DNA of 5,988 nucleotides from Desulfobacteraceae bacterium (GTDB lineage: Bacteria > Desulfobacterota > Desulfobacteria > Desulfobacterales > Desulfosarcinaceae), in assembly GCA_027025615.1 (NCBI GenBank), contig JALVQM010000157.1, positions 1-5,988 on the forward strand, written 5' to 3'. The position numbers were made by a program, and so were the translations under genes. Under the pieces are notes generated by a model. That model was not told where the DNA came from and made no database searches. It saw only the letters and a program-made list of their open reading frames with translations. Shown here piece by piece: positions 1 to 5,200 of the stretch (the first letter of the stretch is position 1; every line of letters begins with the position of its first letter).

Positions 1-306
1 GGTGGCGAAAACATCTATCCGGTTGAGATCGAAAATTTTCTGCAGGACCATCCCGACATCCAGGACGTTGCGGTTATCGGTCTTCCCAGCCAGCGGTTGG
101 GTGAAATTCCGGCGGCCGTGGTCCAGCCCAAACCGGGACGCAATCTAACTGGTGAAGCCATTTCTGATTTTTGCCAGCAGCTTCCGCGTTACAAACGGCC
201 GCGCAAAATATTCTTTGACCAGGTACCGCGCAATCCCACCGGCAAAATTGAAAAACCGACTCTGAGAAAAAAATATGCCGGAGCAAAGGAGTGTTTCCGG
301 CTATGA
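1..306 (+). CDS. AMP-forming acyl-CoA synthetase/ligase, C-terminal fragment
   Basis: This is the last 101 codons of an ANL-superfamily enzyme (adenylate-forming acyl-CoA synthetase); the start lies outside the window. The family activates a carboxylic acid with ATP to an acyl-AMP and then transfers the acyl group to CoA. The fragment opens with GGENIYPVEIE, the end of the A8 hinge motif, where the small C-terminal domain begins to rotate. Then come HPDIQDVAVIGLPSQRLGE, the usual start of the C-terminal domain, and near the end PRNPTGKIEKPTLRK, the A10 motif, whose lysine in PTGK is the catalytic residue for adenylation. Everything needed in the C-terminal domain is present. Substrate specificity is set by the missing N-terminal domain, so medium- or long-chain fatty acid, aromatic acid or another acid cannot be distinguished. 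The gene ends 40 bases before a strong hairpin terminator and converges on dnaK. Confidence 0.9.
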   Translation, partial: GGENIYPVEIENFLQDHPDIQDVAVIGLPSQRLGEIPAAVVQPKPGRNLTGEAISDFCQQLPRYKRPRKIFFDQVPRNPTGKIEKPTLRKKYAGAKECFRL

Positions 307-346
307 AACAATCCGTTCCGATAAACAGTTTATCTATACGGCATAT

Positions 347-384
347 AAAAAGCCCCTGGCATAATACAGTGCCAGGGGCTTTTT
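347..384. terminator. Bidirectional rho-independent terminator
   Basis: The arms at 347-361 and 370-384 are perfectly complementary over 15 bp, with an 8-base loop. The core is GCCCCTGGCA, flanked by five A on the left and five T on the right, so each strand reads as a GC-rich stem followed by a U-tract. It lies between the stop of the acyl-CoA synthetase (306, + strand) and the stop of dnaK (404, - strand), and should end both convergent transcripts. Confidence 0.93.
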
Positions 385-403
385 GATGGATGAAAATTCC
401 AGC

Positions 404-2347
404 TTAGCGCTTGTCCTCTTTAACCTCTTCAAAATCAGCGTCAACCACGTCATCATCACCGCTGCCGGCATTGTCCTGGGCCTGTTCTCCGCCCCCCGGT
501 TGTTGGCCACCGGCAGCTTCAGCCCCGGGTTGACCGCTTTGGGAAGCCTGCTGATACATTGCCTCGGCCAGCTTGTGAGAAGTCTGGGTAAGCTCGTCGC
601 TGAGCTTGCGTATTTCCGCGGCATCATTGCCTTCCATGGCTGTCTTGAGCGCCTTTACCGCAGCTTCGACCTTGCTGCGTGTGTCGGCATCAACTTTATC
701 GCCAAGGTCCTTGAGAGACTTTTCAGTAGAATAGATCAAACTGTCGGCATGGTTACGGGCTTCAACCAGCTCTTTTTTCTTACGGTCTTCCTCGGCATGC
801 ATCTCGGCTTCCCTGACGGCCCGGTCGATCTCTTCTTTGCTCAGGCCGCTGGAAGCAGTTATCTTGATTGACTGTTCTTTGCCCGTGGCCTTGTCCTTGG
901 CCGAAACGTTGACGATACCATTGGCATCGATATCGAAAGTAACTTCGATTTGGGGCACGCCCCTGGGTGCCGGTGGAATGCCGACCAGCTCAAAACGTCC
1001 CAGGGTCTTGTTGTCAGCCGCCATCTCCCTCTCACCCTGGAGCACGTGAATTGTCACCGCAGGCTGGTTGTCAGCAGCGGTTGAGAAAATCTGGCTCTTG
1101 CGGGTGGGGATGGTGGTGTTTTTCTCGATCAGCTTGGTCATCACCCCGCCCAGGGTTTCGATACCCAGTGAAAGCGGAGTTACATCCAGCAGCAGAACGT
1201 CCTTCACATCTCCTTTCAGCACGCCTGCCTGGATTGCAGCTCCAATGGCCACCACTTCGTCCGGGTTGACACTCTTGTTGGGATCCTTGCCGAAAATCTT
1301 CTTCACCCGTTCCTGGACTGCCGGCATCCGGGTCATACCACCAACCAGGATAACCTCGTTGATATCCGAGGCAGACAGGCCGGCATCTTTCAGGGCCGTG
1401 TAACAGGGGCCTTCCAGCTTGTCGAGCAAATCTGCTACCAGTGACTCCAGCTTGGCCCGGGTTATCTTGATATTAAGGTGTTTGGGACCGCTGGCGTCGG
1501 CTGTGATAAAAGGCAGGTTGATCTCGGTCTCCTTGGATGTGGAAAGTTCCATCTTTGCTTTTTCAGCTGCTTCTTTTAAACGCTGAAGGGCCATCTTGTC
1601 ACTGCGCAGGTCGATCCCCTGGTCCTTGCGAAACTCATCGGCCAGGTAATCTATCAGGCGCAGATCGAAGTCCTCACCACCCAGGTGAGTATCACCGTTG
1701 GTGGCCTTGACCTCAAATACTCCTTCCCCGATCTCCAAAATCGAGATATCGAAAGTTCCGCCACCAAGGTCAAAAACCGCGATCTTTTCTTCGGCCCGCT
1801 TATCGAGGCCATAGGCCAGGGAAGCGGCCGTAGGCTCATTGATTATACGAAGGACATTCAGTCCGGCTATCCGGCCGGCATCCTTGGTAGCCTGGCGCTG
1901 GCTGTCATCAAAGTAAGCCGGTACTGTGATAACCGCGTCGGTCACTTTTTCACCAAGATATTCTTCGGCGGTCTGCTTGATATTGGAAAGAATATACGAA
2001 GATATCTCGGCGGGGCTAAGCAGTTTGCCGCGCAGGTTGATCCGCACGTCACCGTTTTCGGCCCGCTCGATTTTATATGGAAGGATCTTAATATCCTGCT
2101 GTACCTGGGGCGAATCGTACTTGCGCCCAATCAGCCGTTTAACACCGAAAACCGTATTTTCAGGATTGGTAATGGCCTGGCGTTTGGCGATCTGGCCCAC
2201 CAGCCTTTCCCCGCTTTCGGTGACCGCCACGATGGAGGGGGTAGTCCGCCCGCCCTCGGGGTTGGTGATAACTTTAGGTTCCCCACCTTCCATTATAGCA
2301 ACACAGGAATTGGTGGTTCCCAGGTCGATTCCGATTATCTTGCTCAT
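404..2347 (-). CDS. dnaK: Molecular chaperone DnaK (Hsp70)
   Basis: This 647-residue cytoplasmic Hsp70 binds exposed hydrophobic segments of unfolded proteins in an ATP-controlled cycle with DnaJ and GrpE. The nucleotide-binding domain (about 1-382) shows the phosphate-1 motif GIDLGTTNS at 6-14, the catalytic lysine K70, INEPTAA near 169-175, DLGGGTFD at 193-200 and ILVGGMTRMP at 333-342. The interdomain linker DVLLLDVTP is at 383-391. The substrate-binding beta domain and helical lid follow, then a Gly/Gln-rich tail ending in DDDVVDADFEEV, the conserved DnaK C-terminal motif. Residues about 76-98 form the insertion typical of Gram-negative DnaK and absent from Bacillus DnaK; length also fits the Gram-negative form. 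The ATG is preceded by AAGGAGG (2355-2361) with 7 bases of spacing. dnaK lies 38 bases downstream of grpE with no terminator between them, so co-transcription is likely. No dnaJ follows; a terminator and a convergent gene do. Confidence 0.99.
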   Translation of the reverse strand: MSKIIGIDLGTTNSCVAIMEGGEPKVITNPEGGRTTPSIVAVTESGERLVGQIAKRQAITNPENTVFGVKRLIGRKYDSPQVQQDIKILPYKIERAENGDVRINLRGKLLSPAEISSYILSNIKQTAEEYLGEKVTDAVITVPAYFDDSQRQATKDAGRIAGLNVLRIINEPTAASLAYGLDKRAEEKIAVFDLGGGTFDISILEIGEGVFEVKATNGDTHLGGEDFDLRLIDYLADEFRKDQGIDLRSDKMALQRLKEAAEKAKMELSTSKETEINLPFITADASGPKHLNIKITRAKLESLVADLLDKLEGPCYTALKDAGLSASDINEVILVGGMTRMPAVQERVKKIFGKDPNKSVNPDEVVAIGAAIQAGVLKGDVKDVLLLDVTPLSLGIETLGGVMTKLIEKNTTIPTRKSQIFSTAADNQPAVTIHVLQGEREMAADNKTLGRFELVGIPPAPRGVPQIEVTFDIDANGIVNVSAKDKATGKEQSIKITASSGLSKEEIDRAVREAEMHAEEDRKKKELVEARNHADSLIYSTEKSLKDLGDKVDADTRSKVEAAVKALKTAMEGNDAAEIRKLSDELTQTSHKLAEAMYQQASQSGQPGAEAAGGQQPGGGEQAQDNAGSGDDDVVDADFEEVKEDKR

Positions 2348-2354
2348 TTGTTTT

Positions 2355-2361
2355 CCTCCTT
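2355..2361 (-). promoter_or_regulatory. Ribosome binding site of dnaK
   Basis: AAGGAGG on the - strand, 7 bases before the dnaK ATG. It is a near-perfect match to the anti-Shine-Dalgarno sequence and fixes the start, which also matches the conserved Hsp70 N-terminus. Confidence 0.85.
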
Positions 2362-2385
2362 AGACAAATGCTGGCGCATTTGAAA

Positions 2386-3030
2386 TTAATTGGTCTGTTC
2401 AGACTCTTTCCCTCCGGCGTCTGCCCCTTTTTGCGAACCGGTCTTGGATACAACCACCAGTGCAGGCCTCAAAAGCCTATCATGAATCAGGTAACCTTTC
2501 TGCAACTCCCGGATAACGGTATTGGGTGGATGATCATCCGATTCTTCCTGCATCATTGCCTGGTGAAAATTTGGATCAAAAGGTTCACCCAACGCCAGTA
2601 CCGGCTGAACCTTGAAGCGTTCAAGCAGTTTGCGAACCGATGCCAGGGTCAGGTTAACACCTTCCAGCAGAGCCCCGGCAGAAGAATTGTCCTTGGCTGC
2701 TTCAACAGCCCGCTCCAGATTGTCCACCACGTTGAGCAATTCTTTCAAAAGGTTCTCATTGGCAAATTTACGGATGTCTTCAACCTGTTTATTGGTCCGT
2801 TTCTTGAAATTTTCGAACTCGGCTGACACCCTTAGTAAACGATCGTAATTGTCCTGGGCCTCCTGGCGGGTTTTTTCCAATTGCCGCTTCAGCTGTTCAG
2901 GATCTATGGATTTACCGGCCCCGGCAGCTTTGGCCTGCCTGTCAGCTGGTGATTTGGTTTTACGATTTTCATCTGTCAAATTAGTATCCCTTTGGCTCAT
3001 TTTGGCCGCGGATTTTTCTTGCGAACTCAT
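2386..3030 (-). CDS. grpE: Nucleotide exchange factor GrpE
   Basis: This 214-residue co-chaperone works as a dimer that opens the DnaK ATPase domain to release ADP. A charged, probably disordered N-terminus (1-42) leads into a long heptad-like helix at about 43-112, which includes NYDRLLRVSAEFENFKKR and ENLLKELLNVVDNLERA, the dimer stalk and bundle region. The C-terminal beta domain carries FDPNFHQAM (151-159) and GYLIHDRLLRPALVVVSK (179-196), the family signature that contacts DnaK. A polar tail ends the protein. I chose the first ATG because GGAGGA (3041-3046) lies 10 bases upstream; the second ATG (codon 11, at 2998-3000) has only A-rich sequence before it but cannot be excluded. The gene is directly upstream of dnaK. 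hrcA, which often precedes grpE in heat-shock operons, is not here; an SRP RNA gene occupies the upstream position instead. Confidence 0.98.
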   Translation of the reverse strand: MSSQEKSAAKMSQRDTNLTDENRKTKSPADRQAKAAGAGKSIDPEQLKRQLEKTRQEAQDNYDRLLRVSAEFENFKKRTNKQVEDIRKFANENLLKELLNVVDNLERAVEAAKDNSSAGALLEGVNLTLASVRKLLERFKVQPVLALGEPFDPNFHQAMMQEESDDHPPNTVIRELQKGYLIHDRLLRPALVVVSKTGSQKGADAGGKESEQTN

Positions 3031-3103
3031 TTACACGCGCTCCTCCAAACTTTCTCAATTTTCACCTAGGGGCAAATTTCGATTATTCCTGAAAATCAAT
3101 CGG

Positions 3104-3125
3104 CTGCCGGTATAAAGTCCGGCAG
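3104..3125 (-). promoter_or_regulatory. Hairpin in the grpE leader (7-bp arms)
   Basis: CTGCCGG at 3104-3110 and CCGGCAG at 3119-3125 are perfectly complementary around an 8-base A/T-rich loop. There is no following U-tract on the - strand, so it is not a simple terminator. It lies about 75 bases before the grpE start in what should be the 5' UTR if the promoter near 3196-3223 is used. Role unknown: RNA structure in the leader or a protein-binding site. Confidence 0.45.
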
Positions 3126-3134
3126 TCAAATAGG

Positions 3135-3164
3135 AACGATTCTTAATAAAATCCTAGAATCGTT
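3135..3164. promoter_or_regulatory. Inverted repeat AACGATTCT-N12-AGAATCGTT upstream of grpE
   Basis: Perfect 9-bp arms at 3135-3143 and 3156-3164 are separated by 12 A/T-rich bases. It has the general size of a regulatory operator but is not CIRCE, which is TTAGCACTC-N9-GAGTGCTAA. On the + strand it is followed by six A; on the - strand it lies downstream of the candidate grpE promoter, about 105 bases before the grpE start, where a bound repressor or an RNA hairpin could act. The structure is directly visible; the function is inferred. Confidence 0.5.
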
Positions 3165-3195
3165 AAAAAAGCCGCCGTCAGCGAAAGTCGTAAAA

Positions 3196-3223
3196 AAAAT
3201 AAGACCCCAACAATTGTTGTCAA
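3196..3223 (-). promoter_or_regulatory. Candidate sigma-70-type promoter for grpE-dnaK
   Basis: On the - strand a perfect -35 hexamer TTGACA (3218-3223) is followed after 16 bases by TATTTT (3196-3201, 4 of 6 to the consensus -10). This predicts a start near 3188 and a leader of about 160 bases. The -35 region also reads CTTGACA, close to the sigma-32 element CTTGAAA, but no CCCCAT-like -10 follows at the right distance, so a heat-shock sigma promoter is not supported. Confidence 0.5.
3208..3219. promoter_or_regulatory. 12-bp perfect palindrome CAACAATTGTTG within the grpE promoter
   Basis: A perfect palindrome occupies the spacer of the candidate grpE promoter and its last two bases overlap the -35 hexamer. 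That is a classic place for a repressor operator. No regulator is encoded in the window, and a 12-bp A/T-rich palindrome can occur by chance. Confidence 0.35.
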
Positions 3224-3265
3224 GTCGCCGGTGAGCTAATCGGTAGCGAAAAGATGAAAGCGATG

Positions 3266-3295
3266 AAAAAACCTAAACGTAAAATCTTGGTAGGT
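3266..3295 (-). terminator. Weak candidate terminator downstream of the SRP RNA
   Basis: On the - strand, just after the SRP RNA 3' end, ACCTA (3291-3295) can pair with TAGGT (3271-3275), directly followed by a run of T (3266-3271). The stem is only 5 bp with a 15-base loop, so termination may be inefficient. The terminal helix of the SRP RNA itself could also contribute. Confidence 0.3.
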
Positions 3296-3540
3296 GGTTG
3301 TGCACCCCCTTTCGAGCTCAATGGAATAAGAGGCCGTCCTTCGGCCGGGATCAACCACGACACAGACTGCATCACTTATCGCTGCTTCCTTCCGGACCTG
3401 ACGAGGTTCGTGACCGTCTGTTGCGCGGCGGCCGGCCGGGACAAACCCCTGCGTCCATCAGCAGCCCTCGAGGGGGAGTTCAGCCCCGCATAAGCGGATT
3501 TCGGGTACAGGGCACCGCTAACTCCCCGCTTAGCACAACC
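3296..3540 (-). ncRNA. ffs: Signal recognition particle RNA, large bacterial type with Alu domain
   Basis: This is the RNA scaffold of the signal recognition particle, which binds Ffh and targets ribosomes making membrane proteins to FtsY and the translocon. Read on the - strand, it contains the invariant S-domain tip GTCAGGTCCGGAAGGAAGC (within 3381-3402), with the GGAA tetraloop and the Ffh-binding symmetric loop, closed by an ACAGAC/GTCTGT stem (3362-3367 with 3416-3421). The 5' part has TGTGCTAAGCGGGGAG, then GCGGTGCCCTGTACCCG (about 3502-3518), closely matching my recollection of the Bacillus subtilis scRNA Alu domain. The ends pair perfectly: GGTTGTGC (3533-3540) with GCACAACC (3296-3303). 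I set the ends from this helix, giving about 245 nt, somewhat shorter than the B. subtilis RNA (about 270). Exact ends could move by a few bases after processing. The gene is on the same strand as grpE and divergent from tilS. Confidence 0.95.
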
Positions 3541-3560
3541 GGACAGTCAATACCCTGTCC
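3541..3560. repeat. Inverted repeat GGACAG-N8-CTGTCC next to the SRP RNA 5' end
   Basis: Perfect 6-bp arms at 3541-3546 and 3555-3560 surround the candidate -10 of the SRP RNA. The repeat abuts the predicted 5' end. It could be an operator over the promoter or, if transcription starts further upstream, a processing hairpin at the 5' end of the precursor. Short enough to be chance. Confidence 0.35.
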
Positions 3561-3575
3561 CTTTCAATTTTGCAA
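3547..3575 (-). promoter_or_regulatory. Candidate promoter of the SRP RNA
   Basis: On the - strand TTGCAA (3570-3575, 4 of 6 to the consensus -35) is followed after exactly 17 bases by TATTGA (3547-3552, 3 of 6 to the consensus -10). The expected start, 7 bases beyond, is G3540, the first base of the terminal helix of the RNA. The hexamers are poor, but the spacing and the predicted start agree with the RNA structure. Confidence 0.4.
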
Positions 3576-3597
3576 GACCAAAGCAGTTCCGTTGACT

Positions 3598-3627
3598 TTG
3601 GGCAGGGGCTAAGATAGTTTTTAGAAT
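3598..3627 (+). promoter_or_regulatory. Candidate promoter of tilS
   Basis: TAGAAT (3622-3627) matches the -10 consensus at 5 of 6. The best upstream element is TTGGGC (3598-3603, 3 of 6) with an 18-base spacer; a better -35-like hexamer TTGACT (3592-3597) lies too far from this -10. A start near 3634 would give a leader of about 25 bases for tilS. Confidence 0.35.
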
Positions 3628-3660
3628 AAAAAGCATGGCTAAAGGATAAAAACCCTAACC

Positions 3661-5112
3661 GTGGTTGAAAAATCTTCTCTTTCCGTTGAGCAAATCCTGG
3701 CAACCGTAAGGCAAACCATTGCCGAACACAAGATGCTGGCCCCCGGTCAACGGGTCCTGGCAGCGGTATCCGGCGGCCCTGACTCGGTGGTCCTGCTGCA
3801 CATCTTGTTGAAATTGGCCGGTGAACTGGATATCAGCCTAGCCGTGGCTCACCTGAACCACTGTCTGCGCGGCAACCGGAGCGAAAAAGACGCACTTTTC
3901 GTAAGCCGGTTGGCCTCTGAACTTGGCTTGCATTATTTTTATCACAAAACCGACGTGGAAGCCCTTTGCAAATCGGAACGAATCGGCCTTGAAGCTGCTG
4001 CCAGAACAGCCCGCTACAGTTTCCTGGGAAAAGTCGCAGCCCGGAACGGGTTTGATAAAATCGCCATCGGTCACCAGGCCGATGACAACGCCGAACAAGT
4101 ACTCATGCATCTTCTCAGGGGCAGCGGACCGACCGGACTAGCAGGTATCGCACCGGTTCGTGAGGCCATTATCCGCCCCTTGATCAGGCTCCATCGCGAT
4201 TCTATTCTTACCTGGGCAAAACACCATGGACTGACCTATTGCCAGGACAATACAAATCAGGACCAGCGGTTTACCCGTAACCGGATCCGGCACCTGCTGA
4301 TCCCTATCCTGGAGAAAAAATTCAACCCCAACATCAAGGCTACCCTCAACCGGACCGCCGCCTTGATGCGCCAGGAACAGCAATGGCTGGAAGTCCTGGA
4401 TGAAAACCTTGCCAAAACGGTTATCCTGACTGTCCGCACCGGTTGCCTGGAACTGGACGCGGAAGTTTTGGCCGCTATGCCACCGGCCCAGGCACGCAGG
4501 GTTCTGCGACATGTTTTGTCCGGCATGCAGGGCGTTCTGCGCAGTATTTCAGCAACCCACATCCAGGATCTGCTTCAACTGGCCGGACATAAAAAAAACG
4601 GCCGGCAGATTCATCTTCCAAAAGGTCTCAGGGCCCTGCGCCGGGGGCGGGTGTTGAAAATTTCAACCGGCGCTCAACAAAATACAGGCAACCAGCATCA
4701 TTGGTCTTTCACAATAACGCCTGGTCACGGACTGGAAAGCCATCTCAGGCTGCCAGACGGTGGCATGTTGCGCTTTGACCCCTCATCTTCATCCCCGCAT
4801 CCGGACTGGAGGAAAGCTGGACTATACGAGGCATATTTTGATATGGACAGGCTGAATATGCCGCTTACCGTACGAAATTTCAGAAACGGAGACAGGATAA
4901 TGCCCTTTGGCATGGGTGGTTCGCAAAAACTTAAAAAACTGTTCATCGATCGCAAAATTCCCCGTGAAAAGCGGCCGAATGTTCCTTTGGTGCTGAATCA
5001 AAATGACATTTTATGGGTGGCCGGTATTCGCCGTTCATCCCTTGCGCCGGTAACCAAAACGACCAGGCGTCTCCTGCACATCAGCTACCAGCCACCTGCA
5101 ACCTGCAAATAG
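3661..5112 (+). CDS. tilS: tRNA(Ile)-lysidine synthase TilS
   Basis: This 483-residue cytoplasmic enzyme uses ATP and lysine to convert C34 of the CAU-anticodon tRNA-Ile into lysidine, so the tRNA reads AUA rather than AUG and is charged with isoleucine. The N-terminal PP-loop ATPase domain has SGGPDS at 37-42, HLNHCLRG at 64-71, GHQADDNAEQ at 137-146 and RGSGPTGLAGI at 153-163. A helical middle domain follows, and the TilS C-terminal domain (about 400-470) has VRNFRNGDRIMPFGMGGSQKLKK and WVAGIRRS in weaker form. The residue run is complete with no missing motif. The GTG start has AAAGGA (3641-3646) 14 bases upstream, which is long; ATG at codon 25 (3733) would leave only 12 residues before the PP-loop, about as short as some relatives, but lacks a good ribosome site. 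ftsH follows 88 bases later, so the two may share a transcript. Confidence 0.97.
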   Translation: MVEKSSLSVEQILATVRQTIAEHKMLAPGQRVLAAVSGGPDSVVLLHILLKLAGELDISLAVAHLNHCLRGNRSEKDALFVSRLASELGLHYFYHKTDVEALCKSERIGLEAAARTARYSFLGKVAARNGFDKIAIGHQADDNAEQVLMHLLRGSGPTGLAGIAPVREAIIRPLIRLHRDSILTWAKHHGLTYCQDNTNQDQRFTRNRIRHLLIPILEKKFNPNIKATLNRTAALMRQEQQWLEVLDENLAKTVILTVRTGCLELDAEVLAAMPPAQARRVLRHVLSGMQGVLRSISATHIQDLLQLAGHKKNGRQIHLPKGLRALRRGRVLKISTGAQQNTGNQHHWSFTITPGHGLESHLRLPDGGMLRFDPSSSSPHPDWRKAGLYEAYFDMDRLNMPLTVRNFRNGDRIMPFGMGGSQKLKKLFIDRKIPREKRPNVPLVLNQNDILWVAGIRRSSLAPVTKTTRRLLHISYQPPATCK

Positions 5113-5139
5113 GCTTGCACCCAGGCGACAGACGTTTTA

Positions 5140-5148
5140 TGGTATGCT
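5140..5148 (+). promoter_or_regulatory. Possible extended -10 promoter for ftsH
   Basis: TGGTATGCT starting at 5140 fits the extended -10 pattern TGnTATnnT, though no convincing -35 lies 17 bases before it. An alternative pairing is TTGCAC (5115-5120) with TATGGT (5138-5143), 17 bases apart. Either could give ftsH its own promoter in addition to read-through from tilS. Weak evidence. Confidence 0.3.
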
Positions 5149-5173
5149 CTGCAAAAATGCTTTATTTTGCAGA
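5148..5173 (+). promoter_or_regulatory. Hairpin in the ftsH leader
   Basis: TCTGCAAAA (5148-5156) and TTTTGCAGA (5165-5173) form a perfect 9-bp stem with an 8-base loop in the tilS-ftsH intergenic region, ending 14 bases before the ftsH Shine-Dalgarno. The stem is A/U-rich and is followed by no U-tract, so it is a poor terminator. It may be an operator or a leader RNA structure affecting ftsH expression. Confidence 0.4.
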
Positions 5174-5187
5174 CCGGGAATTATTCT

Positions 5188-5194
5188 AGGAGGT
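5188..5194 (+). promoter_or_regulatory. Ribosome binding site of ftsH
   Basis: AGGAGGT is 6 bases before TTG at 5201. This strong site is what decides the TTG start: no ATG lies between it and the first transmembrane segment, and the next in-frame ATGs fall inside that segment. Confidence 0.85.
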
Positions 5195-5200
5195 AAATCG

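Noticed and set aside
1685..2383. A 232-residue open frame on the + strand opposite dnaK.
   Set aside because: It is antisense to the conserved ATPase domain of DnaK, whose codon constraints often produce long shadow frames. It has no recognisable motif or ribosome site.
3223..3290. A stretch on the + strand resembling the 5' end and D-arm of a tRNA (GCCGGTGAGCTAATCGGTAG).
   Set aside because: No anticodon stem, no GTTCRA T-loop and no matching acceptor 3' strand follow, and the D-stem is imperfect. Chance or at most a decayed fragment.
3031..3295. CIRCE operator or sigma-32 promoter upstream of grpE.
   Set aside because: No TTAGCACTC-N9-GAGTGCTAA match exists, and the CTTGACA element has no CCCCAT-like -10 at a suitable distance.
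3578..3601. Inverted repeat CCAAAG-N12-CTTTGG upstream of tilS.
   Set aside because: Arms of only 6 bp with a long spacer in an unconstrained intergenic region are easily expected by chance, and nothing else points to a function.
3254..3612. Two overlapping + strand open frames of 79 and 104 residues.
   Set aside because: They lie across the SRP RNA gene on the opposite strand. The sequence conservation is explained by RNA structure, and the frames show no protein features.
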